From: Calcarisporiella thermophila CBS 279.70
Taxonomy: Eukaryota; Calcarisporiellomycota
Length of the DNA stretch: 64,000 nucleotides
Direction of reading: 5' to 3'
Assembly: GCF_041956535.1 (NCBI RefSeq)
Contig: NW_027192201.1
Coordinates: forward strand, 486,206 to 550,205
The position numbers and the translations under genes are program-made. The notes under the pieces were generated by a model. The model had not been told where the DNA came from. It did not search any database and saw only the letters and a list, made by a program, of their open reading frames with translations. This document shows, one piece after another, positions 10,601 through 26,400 of the stretch (the stretch's first letter is position 1; the number at the start of each line of letters is the position of its first letter).

Positions 10601-13600
10601 CTGGGGAGAGGAGGACTCGCTCTCCAGCAGCGAGATGTCGTCCACCTTCTTTTTCTTCTTGCGCTCCATGGTTTTTTCGAGCTTGAGGATCCGCTGCTGC
10701 CAGGTATCGTAATAGTGCTTATACTGGCGCTTCAATTCGGCCTCTTTCTGCGAGAGCGCTTGAAGCTTCTGGTGGAGATATTTCGCGAGCAAGGGCCGCG
10801 TGCGCTCGTGGCTCTCGATGTTCCGCTTGTAGGAGGGGAAGTCCTCAATACTCCGGTAGACTTGCATATCCACCAAGGTGGCCGACCACAGCTTGGTTTC
10901 AGCTAGGCTCTTCCTTTGATTCTCCTCGTAGATGGTCTGGATTAGATCGGCGAGATCGGAGTTCACCTCCTTCTTGCACGCAACCGAAATGACCTCCACC
11001 GCTGAGAACGGGGACAACCGAGTCTTCTTGAGGTTGACCGTATGATCATCCGTCATGTCACCCTGATCTCCATCGACGTCCACTAGCTCATCCTCCGCGG
11101 TGTCATTGTTCTCATCAATGGCAACAATATCCTCGGCCGGCGAAGCCTTCGACGGCTCCTCAACCGAGCTATTATCAATTTCCACCTTGACGTCTTCGCT
11201 ATCGGTCGCCTTCGCTGCCATGTCCGTTGAGTCATCCTCTGCCAGCACGGTCAGAGGGCTAGTATCGAGCTTCTCCGCCTTTATCTCTACCGTCATTTCC
11301 ACAACCGACTTGTGAGGAGTCTGAACATCAACCAGGGCTCCGGAGGGAGCGTCCGTCGCCTTCTCCTGTGGAGCCCCAGTTTGCACGCTCTCAAGCCTAG
11401 CCTGTTGTCGAGACGCTCTTTCCGCCGCCTTTCTCGTCTTCTTTTCCTGAATTGCAGAGAGATAGCTCTCATAGCGTGCGATCTCACCGTCGAGTTTGTC
11501 GATAGCGTTGAATATTTGTTCCTGTGTCAAGTGGCTGTTTGGATCCTCTGGGGGAGGCGGTTCGGTAGAGGGGGGTGGGTGTATAGCGGAGTCGGATATT
11601 GAGTGCGAGGGTGCCAGCGATGTGGGAGTAGGTGGGTGTGGTGGTGTTGTTGTTTTAGGAAGAGGACTTACAGTGTCAGTAACAGGGAGAGCCGTCGGAA
11701 GGGTCGTGATGAAAGGCTTCTCAGGAGGGTTGCATATAGGGCCCCACCGAGATTTCGACGCGGACCGACCTGACTTGGGTTCGCGCGGCAACTTCGCAAG
11801 AATTTCTTCCGGCCCTTTGGAGGGAGGGTTTTGGCCACTGTCTCTTGCCCCATCGGCTGAGCCGGGAGTCTCTAAACGAATTTCGGCATCGGAAGATAGG
11901 GCGCGTGCATTCACTGAATTTGAGACCGGTTCAGTCGCGGTGGAGACTCCCTCTCCCCTCTCTGCCCTCGGTGTCGGAGCATTGTTAGAGGCGGGAGGTA
12001 ACGGCTCGGGGCTAGTGGCAGGCTTCTGAGGAATGACTAGTGGAGGGGATCCAGCATTGAATAAAGTGGTATTTTCCTCGGGAGCCCCGGCCACACCGTT
12101 ACTCTTGGAGGGCGGAGCATTACCAGGCTCAACGGAGAGTTCCTCAGCTGAGTAATGGGGGGATACCATTGGTTGTGGTGCTGAGTAGCCGGCCAAAGAA
12201 TCCGTCTGACCTTCGGCGTGACGTGTTTCACTGGAGGCCTGAGAGATGTGAACCTCCCCTGGTTTCGAAATTTCGGTGGAAACTCTGTTGTTTTCAGAAA
12301 TAGCTTCATCAAGGAGCTCACCCTCTTCACTGATATCTCCACCCTGCTTTCCAGAGGAGCGTTGCCCAGAATCCTTCTTTTCGCTCGCCTCCTCGCTAGG
12401 GAGTACGGGTGCATCCGGAGTTGGGGTATGTCTAACCGACCAGCGGCTTTGCCTTGGTTCGTCTGTCGAATTACCCCATAATGGCCGGGAATGGTCAGGC
12501 CTTCTGTGTGCGCCAACCTCCATACCCTCTTCATGAGGCTGCGCAGGTCGTTCCCAGCCATGACGCGGGACATCTTCCCGCCTTGACCCAGCATAGTTCG
12601 CATACCCACGCTCAGGGGTACGCTTTCTTTTCCCGGACGGAGCGGATCCCGTCGAAGAGAGTGAAGGCGAGTGCGCGCGAAGTTTCGGCGATCTTGATGC
12701 TGAGGATGTCGGAGATACAAGAGACGACGCCGTCCCCGATCGCGAGGCCTCTGCCGCTTCCTTAAAATTAGCATCATCATGGTCCGCGGGCCGGGTCGGA
12801 GTAGTCCCGCCACTTCTAGAGGAAGATCTCGACGGGTTAAAACGTTCGTGCGTGTGGACCTGTTTCGACGGCCTGAAGCTGTCATAGGATCTTCGGGGAT
12901 AGTCGGGGGCTGAGGCAGACAGAGCCCGCGAACTTCGGTTATTCAGCGAGGGTGCACCCTCGCGGTCTCTCTCCGAAGGTGGCTCGTTATGACGATTAGG
13001 CGGGCCGCTTCGATCCGTGGTAGATTTATCGGGGCGATAAGAGTCATACCGGGAGCCTTCAGAATATCGCCCTCCTGCAGGTCGTGAGGGAAGGCTGGCC
13101 GTCTCCCTTCGGTCTCGCTCACCTTCGCCCCAGCTGCCCGTGCGTTCTCTAGGCCGCTCTGGTTCAAATCGGTCGAAATCCCGCCTCCTTTCATACCCTC
13201 GCTCGTCCTCCTTTTCTCTATCCCATCGGCGCTTATCGAATCGGCTTCCTCGATCCTTATCACGATCAGGAGACCCCCCTCGGGAACCCCACTGGTGCCA
13301 GCGGCTCTCGCTTCCGCTACGAGAATAGCTGTCGCCTCGAGGCCGAAAATTACGGTACGACGAAGCCCAATTGCTACTCCCTGTGCCACTCTGCCGTTGA
13401 TTCGAGGATTCGTTGGGAGAGAACGGGGCACTCTCCTCGCGAGAGGAATAGAGATCGTTGTATTTTACACGACTTCGACCAGCTAATGACGGTGCGGCAT
13501 CCGGCGATGAGTCCATGTAGAACGCACTTCGACGCTCTTCTCTATTCGGAGAGAGGGCGGGTGATCTCTCGTCTCCCTCAAAATACGATCCAGGTTGGTT

Positions 13601-14088
13601 GTCGAAGCGACGACCAGACGGCCCCGTCGGCAGCGTATTCCCGTGCCCTGGCTCGTTAATCAGATCATCATACTGGATGGGAGAGCGATCGTATAAATAT
13701 CGGTTGGATGGGATATTGGTAGCAGCTTCATCTCGAAAGTGATCTCTGGAATAGAGGATAGCAAAAGGATGGAAAGTTAAAAATGAATTCTAACGAACAC
13801 ACCGAAAACAAACAACAACATTATGGAACAACAGCAGCTATTTCGTTGGCCAAAAAGAAGAAAGAAGAGGAAAATTTACCTGTCTTGAGGAGGACGCCGT
13901 CTATACCGATCATTGCGAAATCGTCCAAAATAATCCTCTCGATCTCGTCTTGGGTAACTGTATGAATCATACCGAGAAGAGCCAGATGATCGCGCACGCA
14001 TATCCTCTTCAAAACTGCCTCCATCGCCGCGGCGATTTGCTCCTGGCGATCGCGATCTTGATCGACTAGCACGATGGTAAGAGGACAT
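7601..14088 (-). CDS. SNT1: SNT1-like SANT/Myb-domain corepressor subunit
   Basis: Two exons, 14088-13880 and 13745-7601, giving 2117 aa. The N-terminus is rich in Arg, Ser and Asp (SRSRSRSPGANRRG) and low in complexity, like fungal Snt1 proteins. The centre has a coiled coil (about residues 980-1130, KEAELKRQYKHYYDTWQQRI) directly before the first SANT domain (DNWTEEERQIFIKKYASFPK, then FGKIASFLPNKTSQQCVLFY). A second SANT domain follows (WTYDDRMIAIEAFKEHGQDF, then FYEQF), then a third (YWSMAEKQEFLRAIKLYGKD with VRNYFQNN). The C-terminal ~450 residues are Pro/Ser/Tyr/His-rich and probably disordered. Snt1 scaffolds the Set3C/HDAC complex and resembles animal NCoR/SMRT. The upstream exon is included because its frame joins cleanly (QDR to DHFRDEAA). 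The class is certain; complex membership is inferred from the family. Confidence 0.87.
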
Positions 14089-14578
14089 TGAACACTAGCG
14101 CGGCAATGTGAAAATAATGGTTTATCACGGCAAAACTGCAAACTTCGGGTGAAATATCTAAAGTAAAAGCGGAATAGATCGAATGGATTAGGAACTCCTT
14201 CAAAATAAAAACACAACAACAAAAAACACAATAGACTCTCTGCACGGTCGACGAAGAGCAAAAATAGATTACCTTCAAGATACCAATAAAATAGAATGAA
14301 TTTTTATATAAAGAGTTACTATAGGATGAAAATGAGGCCAAGGGTCAACAGCCGAGCGATCATCTATGATATAGATGATCTTGATCTTTCCATTAAATCA
14401 GTTTGAGAAGTATGATCTTTGTAAAACAGGAGGCAGAGAGGGTATTGTCTACGTCACTGCATTTTGTGACTTGACTAATTTTGAGCAGGTATGAAATTCA
14501 CCATTGTTTGATAGCATTACTACGGTAGACAAATCAATACATCGATTATAAATTGGTACACGTTGTATAGATAAAGCC
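14089..14578. other. SNT1 upstream / subtilase downstream spacer
   Basis: 490 AT-rich bases between SNT1's start and the subtilase stop, both genes on the minus strand. A near-palindromic ATGATATAGATGAT lies near 14363. No coding signal seen. Confidence 0.45.
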
Positions 14579-17224
<2,646 letters not shown>

Positions 17225-17686
17225 ATGACGTTTTTCAACAAAATAATGGACAAATCTCGCCCACACCATCATTCAGTTTCGGGTGCAGAACTTCCATCGT
17301 CACCAACTATTCCTGTTTCTCCTCAGCCCACGGAACAGTCCCTTCAACACCAACACCAGCAACCGGTGTCTTATCACCAGAATATACAGCAGACCATCCC
17401 ATCTGCTGAAAACCACAGCTCCAACGGTAATCATTGCGTCCTTTGATATTTTTTCCGCTGCGACTCCCCTCCCCCCTTTTTTTAATTCCTCCGAGGGCGA
17501 AAGGGTTCCCCGAACTCTATCCTATTTTTTTTTCTTTATTCGGTCTCACTTCGATCGCACCGAGAGATTCCTTGGAATTCATTTTATTAACGATTCTTTT
17601 AATCTTATTTTTCTGGATCCAGCATCCATGCACAGTTTTTCACATGCCGCCGGTCCGGCATCGAGTCAACCGCAGCACCAACAACA

Positions 17687-17726
<40 letters not shown>

Positions 17727-19288
17727 CAACTTCCACTTCCACAACAACCCCAGCCATCACAATCACAAAATCAACCACCCATGAATAAGCCCGCCTTCTT
17801 ATCCAATTTTATTCAGGCGTACGGCGGGAGGCCTCAGAGGCAAGAGGATGTCCAGATGCAATATAACTCGAAACCGGAATCGACCCCGACACAAGCATCG
17901 GCTGCGGCAGCAACTCCTCCGCACCAATCCTCACAGCCTCAACAAGTGCGACCGAGTTTCCTAAATCTACCGCCCAAGTACCAGGTGCAGGGCAAGCTCT
18001 CTTTAGTAGATTTCACGCTATTGCGGACGTTGGGAACAGGGTCTTTTGGGCGCGTGATGCTGGTAATGAATGCGCTCCCTCATTAGGAAAACGATCCCTC
18101 GTTTGACCCGGAACGTTTGCCTTTTTTTTTCTTTTGATCCCCAAAAATGTAGTGCCAGTCCAAGCACAACCATAGACACTATGCCATGAAAGTGTTGAAG
18201 AAGTCGGAGGTTATCAGACTAAAGCAGGTCGAGCATACAAACAATGAAAAGCATATCCTCGAGCGCGTATCACATCCCTTCCTCGTCAACCTCTGGGGAA
18301 CGTTCCAGGACGACGTGCACCTATTCATGGTGATGGATTACGTGCCGGGTGGCGAGCTATTCAGCATCCTGCGAAAGTCAAAGGTGAGCCTGAACGATAG
18401 GGGCTGCGTTGAAGGGTTTGCTAATCCCCTACTGCATTTTTTCTTTTTTGCTTCCCACTTGCCAAACCAATAGCGCTTCCCGAATCATGTGGCCAAGTTT
18501 TATGCAGCAGAAGTGCTGCTAGCATTGGAGTATTTGCACTCTCTAGATATTATTTATCGGGACCTGTAGGTTGACCCCCTACGCTTCGTTCTGTTCCCCT
18601 CCGTATTGATCCCTGTCGCTTTACTAGGAAACCGGAAAATTTGCTTCTGGACGCGCATGGCCATATCAAGATCACGGATTTTGGATTCGCGAAATATGTA
18701 CCTGACCGGTGAGTCCCCTTGATGCCTCGCCCTCTTCCCCTAAACCTCATGCTCATGCATTTTTTCCTCCTCCTCCTTCTTCTTGACACCTTTGGCAATA
18801 GAACTTGGACGCTCTGTGGCACGCCCGACTACCTGGCTCCTGAGATCATCCAGAGCAAAGGTTACAGCAAGGCTGTCGACTGGTACAGCTTGGGGGTGCT
18901 TATTTTTGAGATGCTTGCGGGGTGTCCGCCCTTCTACGACGAGGATCACATCAAGCTGTACGAGAAAATCCTTGCGGGCAAGATCCGATGGCCGAGCTAC
19001 TTCGACCCGCTTGCCAAGGATCTCCTCAAGCGCCTGCTCACCTCGGACTTGAGCAAGCGCCTGGGCAACCTCAAGGGGGGGTCGGAGGACATCAAGAAGC
19101 ACCGGTGGTTTGAAGGCGTCGACTGGAACCGCCTCCTGCGCCGGGAAATCATGGCTCCCTATGTGCCCAACATCAAAAACGAGGGCGACGCAAGCCACTT
19201 CGACCGCTATCCGGAGGAGACCGACCCCTATGGCCGCCCGCTGGGTCCCGACGGGGTCACGTACCGCGACTTGTTCCCCGATTTCTAA
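17225..19288 (+). CDS. TPK: cAMP-dependent protein kinase catalytic subunit
   Basis: Six exons: 17225-17426, 17623-18062, 18153-18383, 18474-18565, 18628-18708 and 18802-19288, giving 510 aa. The N-terminal ~165 residues are His/Gln/Pro-rich with an uninterrupted poly-Gln run and are probably disordered. The AGC kinase domain follows: glycine loop GTGSFGRV, catalytic Lys in HYAMKVLKK, catalytic loop YRDLKPEN, DFG in ITDFGFAK, and activation loop [14 protein letters not shown] with the PDK1-site Thr. The C-terminal tail ends YRDLFPDF, the hydrophobic motif of PKA. In fungi this kinase is held inactive by Bcy1-type regulatory subunits and acts in nutrient and stress signalling. Both upstream exons are supported by phase and by the Ser/His-rich linker. 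Confidence 0.95.
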
Positions 19289-20004
19289 CATGCTCAGCCG
19301 TATTGTGTCTTTTTTTTTTCACCCTCTTCTTCTCTTTGTTCTCATATATTTCTTGTGTTTATTTTTTTTTCGATTTTCTCTTCCATTCTTCTTTCTCCTG
19401 TTTTTTAACTCTTTTTATTTTCTTTTTATTTTGTCCCATGGAAAAACAAAATCGGCAGTCAATGGAGGCGGGATTAATATCGATTTTATTAATAAAATGG
19501 TGGTGGCTATTAGTTAAGGATCAACCTCCGAGTGGCCACAAGGGCCCGAATGGATATAGGCCGGCCACCTCCGCCGCTCCCTCTGGTTTTAACGCAGAGC
19601 CTAGCTGCCTTTAGTTTTTCGGATCTTTCGTCGAGCAGGCCGGCGGATGGGCCACCTGGTCCCCCGGACCTTCACTAGCAGGATAGAGAGGAGGGTGGGG
19701 AGAGGGAGGATGAAAAGGAATAAATTGGGTGAATTATGTTTTCCCGGAAAAACAAACTCACAACAGTATTGGAGGCAGTAGACAATAGACAATAGACAAT
19801 AGCAGGCTAACATGAAGAGGCAAAGAGAAAAAAAATAAAGATATTATCAGGGGAAGAAAAAGACTAAGGAAAAAACAGAAAAAATAAATAAACACCAAAA
19901 CATATCTAGATTAATACTATTAACAGCGATAACAATAGAAGAATGCAATGCCATAGAGAACACATTGAAAAAGGAAGTGTGAAATTTTGCTTGGGGGTGA
20001 AAAT
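19289..20004. other. convergent 3' intergenic region PKA / bHLH
   Basis: 716 bases. The first 150 are T-rich, suiting PKA 3' processing. A tandem GACAATAGACAATAGACAATAG lies near 19782-19802. No gene seen. Confidence 0.5.
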
Positions 20005-21270
20005 CTAACCTTCCTTCTCCTTGCCCTCGGCCTCCACCGCGGCCGAGAGCATAAGCAAGCCACCCGCGCTATCCTCCTCCGCAGGGGAGATGTTAGCGGA
20101 GGAACCCTCATTGGAAGAGGCGGCGGATATGTGCCCATTCTCCCTCTCCCTCTCCTTCTCCCTCTCCTTCTCCTTCTCTCTCTCCGTCTCCGCCATCTTC
20201 TCCTCCTGGCTTTTCAGCTGCTCCCTCCTCTCCTTCTCCTCCTTCTCCCGCTCCGCCTCTAGCTCGCGCTGGCGTTTGAGGGTGGCTGCGCTCGCGTTCA
20301 CGTACTTCTCGTCCACGACGCTCTGTAGATAGCGGATGTATGCGATGGCCGACTCCAGAATTCTAACACAAAACGAAACAGCAGGTTAGATCACCGGCCT
20401 CTCTGCACAACTGCGAAAAGAGGGGACAACTTACGAGAGCTTGTGCAGGTGGTCCTGATCGGCACACGTGGGGATGAGCTGCTTCAGCTGCATGATCTTG
20501 TCGTTGATGCGCTCGCGCCGCCTGCGCTCGATGGCGCTGTGCGAGACCTTCCTGGCCATCTCGCGCTGGTCCGCCGTCGAGGGATTCGTGGAGTAGAGCT
20601 GGGGCGAGCCGTAGACTACTTGGACGGGCTGCACGTGGTGCGGCGGCAGGTGGGTTGGATTCACCACGATGAGGTGGTGCGGCGACGGGAGGGTGGCGGG
20701 ATGGATGGGGTGGAGCCCGCCGCTCGACACGGAGGGGGACGAGGCATTGGAGCTGGAGGGGTTGGAGGACGCGGGGGCGGGGAGACTCGAGAGAGTCTTG
20801 GGCAGGATGCGCTCATATCGAGTGCTGTTGGGGGGGCCGCTGGCCACCGTGGTCGAGGGCCCGAGGGCGGGTGAGGGTAGCGACACGAACGGGGGCGGCT
20901 GCGAGTAAGGCGCGGGAGCATAGGCCACGGGGCTGGTGTATGTGTAGGGCGGCCAGTGCGCGGACTCGTTCCCGCTGGGATGGCCGGATGATTTTGCGAA
21001 CAGCGACGGCGTCAGAGGGGGGGTTGCTGCGGGGGGCTCGAGGGGGGTGATGGATTGCTTGCGGCCTGCGCCCAGCTGCGGCGGCTGGCGGTCGGGCTTG
21101 TCGTCGCCATTGAGGGCCGGATGGTCGCGGGGATGGGCGGCGGGGGCCGGTGGGGGCGGGGCCGGGACGATGTGCCTGAAGCTTGGAGAGGGCTGCCTTG
21201 GAGCCGGCTGGGTGTCGTCGGGCCCGCGCGGCGGCTTGTGGATGGGGTCGGAGCGCTTTCTCTTCCTCAT
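20005..21270 (-). CDS. bHLH transcription factor (class B, E-box type)
   Basis: Two exons, 21270-20435 and 20362-20005, giving 397 aa. The first ~210 residues are Pro/Ser/Ala-rich. The basic region KVSHSAIERRRRERIN carries His, Glu and Arg at the positions that define CACGTG-binding class B factors. Helix 1 (DKIMQLKQLIPTC), the loop and helix 2 (LHKLSILESAIAYIRYLQSV) are split by the intron, which falls inside KLS. A very charged Glu/Lys/Arg coiled coil (~60 residues, EKEKEREKERERE type) follows, not a classic leucine zipper. The start is MRKRKRSDP; the frame stays open upstream to 21567, so a longer N-terminus is possible. I cannot name the orthologue. An Ino2/Ino4-like partnership with the OPI1 pathway is only a thought. 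Confidence 0.86.
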
Positions 21271-23492
21271 CGCAGGAAAGGGATCAGGACAAGGCACAGG
21301 GGCGGGGAAGACCAGGGGCGCAAGCGAGACGGATGAGCGGGAGCATGCGTCTCTTGGAGAAAAGCATTGAGCTAAAGGAGTGCAAAAATTCAATAAAAAA
21401 CAGAGTTTGGTAATGAACCGGAGGTGGGCCAATGGCAGGCCAGACGATGTCACGTTGCCGAATTGAATGGGTTGAGAGCCGATTCTCCACGCCCTCAATC
21501 CAATGCTGTGCTCTGGGCCAGCCAACCCCTCCCGCCCTCCGCCGAATCGATAGGCCGCGCTTTTCATCTAACCTTTTGCTTTTGGTTCTGGCGGCTCGCC
21601 GGCCCTGGCCCACGGCCTCCCGCTTTCTCTTGTCCTACGCCGGGCTCCCCGGAGTTCGAATTGCGCGCAACGCACGTTCACCGCATGCCGTGTCGACGTG
21701 GCCCGAGAGGAGCTCCCTTATGGCACAAAACTCTGACCAGCTTTCGCCGCGAGGTCTCCTGCGGCCTTGTGCAGCCGTCCGCTTGACGGCCACCAGGCCC
21801 CGAGCCCACGGCCCAACGAGCCGGGCGGGGTCTACCGCCCGCACAAAACGGAGCCCCTGCTAACGAACGTGCGGGCTCGGCGAGGAAGCCGGTGGAGAAG
21901 CGGCCGTGGTATGTTCCCCAGCGCCCTGGCTTCCACTGCTTGGGTCGAAGCCTAGACCCCAACTCTGACAAAAAAGCCTCTGCAGCTTGGATCCGCAAGC
22001 CCACCTGCTGCTCTCGGCCGCTCCCGACTGACTGTTTGCATCGCGGCCAAGCCAGAGAGCTGTCGCCACAGCATTGGTTGAAGAAGGTAGCCCACTCTTT
22101 CAGTGGATCGGTTGACTAGGGCGTGTATCTGCTAAATGCGCACCGGTGGAATGCCCAACGCATGCGGTAGAGCTTGGCCCGATAGAGAGAAGCCGAGCAA
22201 TGGGCTCAGAAATCGCATGAAGGCTGGAGTCCAATGCGCAGAAATGCTTAGGTGCATCCCAGGGTTGACCTCCATATCGAGCCAAGTGCTTGGCTTTCGC
22301 TTTAAGGCGCCCTGAAGAGAGGAGCCTCCTGATCCCTAAGGCTCGCCTCGCCTCACATGATGGGGCATCGACCGCAGTAGAGCGGCGGCTCCAAGGGCCG
22401 CTGAGGGAAATGGCTCTCGTTTGGAGCGGCGGCGGATCCATTGCGGTTTCGCAGTCGAGCCTCTGCTCCACCGTTCAGATAGCCGGCCGTTGGGGAAAGC
22501 TTGCCTATCTCGGCCCGACGCTGTTGCATAGGGAGCTCCATTGGGCGGAAGATCCTATCGCCGACCTTGGTTCAGGATACGTGCGCAATCGCCATCATCA
22601 ATTGGCGGGGCAGACAAACGCGCCAATGAACACGCACTTGCTCCTTTGACGGAACCTCAGAGTTTCCGGATTTTCCCCCGCATTTGATTATCAACGGCGG
22701 TTGGACAAATAGAGTTGCCCGCAAGAGCTTCCTATTAGGAACATTTCCAAGCGGAGTTCTCGAATCAGCTACTTGTGCCGTGTTCTTGAGAATGGCGACA
22801 TGCTGTGCTTCCCATTCAGCTGAGAATTGGCAGGGCGATACGGTCAGAATAAGGCTCCAGTCGAACCATGGGCCTCTTCAATCGGCTCTCCATCCAGATA
22901 GAATGGCGCCAAGGACGCCCGCTCTACCGCTTCTCTTCAAAGCTCCCCCTTGGACTCTCCAATAGCTAGAGCAGGGCTGTCACCTGTGAATGAGTGGGGA
23001 GTGGCTTGAACTTAGATCAGAACAAACTTCCCCTCCTCCCAAACTGAAGCTCGCAGAAGGCATCCTCTTCATCTCGAGACAGCCCATCCATATGAACAGC
23101 CTGGTCCCTTCCAATGACACTTTTAAGCAAGAGCCCTCTAAAGGATTTCGCAGGCACAAAAGGGAAAATATACTTGGTATTATTTACCGCTCGGAAAGAT
23201 TTGGGATGGAACAGTCGGTATGGAACCAAAAAAAAAGAGTGTGTGTAAAAGAAAGGGTAGACGTGAGTGTATGAAAAATACGATGGAAATAGCCACAGAA
23301 TATATAGAACCAAACAAAACAGAATGGAGAGAGGAAAAAACCCAAGGTTGCACCAGAGATAGAGGTTCACGTAGTGTATAGATACCGAGTAGAAAGGAGG
23401 AAAGCAAGAAGAATATATATAAAAGGCTATATAGAGAGAGGCCACAACCTCGTGGAAGAAAGGTGAAAGAAGCAGAGGTGGATGGGCCCGTG
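21271..23492. other. 2.2 kb GC-rich spacer upstream of the bHLH gene
   Basis: Both flanking genes are on the minus strand, so this is the bHLH upstream region plus the ATPase 3' region. It is GC-rich from about 21430 to 22950 and supports several overlapping short ORFs in most frames, as expected by chance at high GC. None shows a domain, splice-linked continuation or codon pattern that I trust. The last 500 bases are A-rich. Confidence 0.45.
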
Positions 23493-26400
23493 CTACTTTA
23501 CACCTTTCTCCATGGAATACACCGTGGGGAACATCGTTAGCCCTGGGATGGGCTGGTTGAAACGGATCGGGTGCAATTTGCGGAGGACGAGGATGCGAAG
23601 CACCGTGTACAGGATGATCACCCCGCCGAACCCCACCGGGATGAGCCAGAACAGCGGCAAAAGCCGATACGAGGTGCCGAAGGGAATGTTGACGGGCGGA
23701 ACGTAGACAATGAGGAGGCCGAGAAGGACCCCGCACAGCATGCCAAGGAAGTTGAACCGGTTGGAGAACATGTGCTTGCCAAAGGGAAGGCGCGTCCGGG
23801 CCTTGACCGCAAACAGGTTGAACAGCTGCATGATCATGACGCCGAGATAGACGATCGACTGCGCCTGGGCAAGCGCATCCTTTTGGTCGGCGGCCACCAG
23901 CGTCCTTCCGAGCGAGGTGGTAAAGTTGGGGGAGCTGTCGGTGAAGTAGATGTTTCGCCGGGCCATCTCCCGAGCATCGGAGGGGGTGATGCCGTTGTGG
24001 TAGAGGACGACAAAGTAGCTGTACAAAGGAGAGAGAGAGAGAGAGAAAATTAGTGGAGGGAAAAAGGGATACGGAAAGCATTAGCACGCATGGCCACTTC
24101 GCAATAGCTCTGCTCATGTCAAACCACTTACGCTAACAGGCTTCCCACGGTCTCGATGAGCCCAATCTCAACGTACGCCCACATGAGCGTGTCAAAGTCC
24201 ACCAGGACCTCCGCGTCCGTGCGCTCGAACCTCTCCCGCCAGTACTGGGCCGTGAACGTGCGCCGGAGCCGGTGCCACGCGCGTCGGCCCCAACTTGCGC
24301 GCACCAGCTCCCCGGACACCGCGTCGTACTGCGTCAGGGTGCGGTGGAGTGCGAGGCGCCGGATCCGCTCGATCGACTTGGGCGTGACGGGCTTGCGCGG
24401 GGGAAGGGCCATCAGGCTGCTGTCGGACTCGGGCTTGTCCCAGGCGTAGGAGAGCGCGACGAACAGCTCGAATCCAAGATCGATCACGAGGATCTGGATG
24501 GCCAGGAGCGGCAGCGGGATCGGGACGATCACGTAGAGCAGCTGGGGGATCAGCTCCGGGGTGATGTGCGACATGGTGTACCGGATCGACTTCTTCAGGT
24601 TGGTGAAGATCAGCCGGCCCTCCTCGATCCCGTGCACCGTCGACGCAAAGTTGTCGTCCAGCAGGATCATGGCGGACGCCTCCTTCGACACGTCGCTGCC
24701 CGACTTGTTCATCGAGATGCCCAGGTCCGCCTTCTTGAGCGCGGGCGAGTCGTTGACGCCGTCGCCCGTGACCCCGACGATGTGGCCCATCGCCTGGGCG
24801 CGCTTGACAATCTCGAGCTTGTGCCGCGGCGATGTGCGCGCAAAGATGATCTCGTTCTTCGAGAAGATGTGGTCCCACTGCACGTCCGTCAACGCCTCGA
24901 TCTGCTCCCCGTGCACGACAATGGCCTGGTACTCGTTCTCGCCCACATCCTCCACCTCCCGCCCCGTCCGCCTCGCCACCATCTCGCGCGTGTCCCCCAC
25001 CACCAGGTTGATCTTGCGCCCGATCGCCTCCGCCGTCAGCGGGTGGTCGCCCGTCACCATGATGACTTTGATGCCCGCCGACCGGCACCGCCCAATCGCC
25101 TCGCGCACCCCGTGCTTGGGCGGGTCCTCGAGCGAGACCAGCCCCACGAACGTGAGCCCCGAGCTCGGGTAGTCGCCGTCCTCCCGGCGGAACGCGTACT
25201 CGGCCGGGTACTGGTCCCGCGGCAGCGCCAGCTGGGCAAACGCAAGCACGCGGTGGCCCTTGCCGGCCATCAGCTCGTAGCTCTTCTGGAACTCCGCCCG
25301 GTGGTCCTCCGTCAGGGGGACGGCGCCACTGCCCGTCAGAAGGGTGCTGCACAGCCGGAGGACCCGCTCGGGGGCCCCCTTCATGAACAGGGTGAGGTCG
25401 CCCGAGGGGTGGGCGATCCGGTGGATGGTCAGGTGCCACTTCGTGTCCGAGTTGAAGGGGATCTCGAACACCTTGGGGAAGCGCTCGCCGATCGACTCAA
25501 ACAGCGGGAGCCGCTCCGCCGCGTACCGCAGCAGCCCGGCCTCCGTGGCGTCCCCGAGCACCGCTCGCTCGTTCACGGGCACGTCCACCCGGTCGAACTT
25601 GGCCCGTGTGCACAGCGCCGAGATGTGCAGGATCTCGCCCACCCCGGGCTTGTCGGGGGTGGCGAGATCGTACTGCTCCAGGCTGGTGGCCGAGGAGGAG
25701 TAGGTGTGCAGGCCGGTCCACAGGTTGGTCACCGTCATGCGGTTGCGCGTCAGCGTGCCCGTCTTGTCCGTCGCCAAGAGGGTGATGGCCCCCAGCGTCT
25801 CCACCCCCTGCAAGTCCTTGACGAGCACGTTCCGGGCCGCCATGCGCTTGGCGGCAATCGTCAGCAGCATGGTCACCGTGGCGGGCAAACCCTGGGGAAC
25901 CCACGCGACTAGGATGCCAATGGCGAAGGTGAGGGTGAGGGCGACATTCCCGTTGTTGATGTTGTATCCGACCCCGAAGAAGATGACGGCCGTGATGATG
26001 GCGAGCGTGGCAATGAGCTTGACAAAGCTGGCGATCTCGTGGGCCAGCGGAGACTCGCGCTTCTCCTCGCTCGCCGTTAGCCCGGCAATTTGCCCCAGGA
26101 CGGTGTGGTCTCCGGTGCGCACCACGATGCCGTAGCCCTCTCCCGCCACGGCAAGCGTGCCGTTGAACAAAAGGTTGGTGGCCTCGAGGGGGTTGTTGTT
26201 GTCATTGAGCACCGCGCGGGATTGGGGCTCGGATTCCCCCGTGAGGGACGAGTTGTCCACCTTCAGCTCTGCCGAGGAGAAGAGAAAGATGTCGGCGGGG
26301 ATCTTGTCGCCCATGCGTACAAACACCACGTCGCCGGGTACAAGCTCGGCCGCGGGAATTTCGCGGAGAGCCCCGTCGCGCACACACCGGCAGCTCTGCG

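Noticed and set aside
13821-14261. Alternative longer ORF overlapping the first SNT1 exon
   Set aside because: It is in a different frame from the SR-rich exon that splices cleanly into the main SNT1 frame.
21424-22960. Many overlapping ORFs of 60-145 codons on both strands
   Set aside because: High GC lowers stop frequency in all frames; the ORFs overlap each other, show no domains and have no splice-linked partners.
24192-25912. Long ORFs opposite and in other frames of the P-ATPase (415 and 546 codons)
   Set aside because: They are shadows of a GC-rich conserved gene; translations are low-complexity Arg/Gly/Pro-rich and lack motifs.
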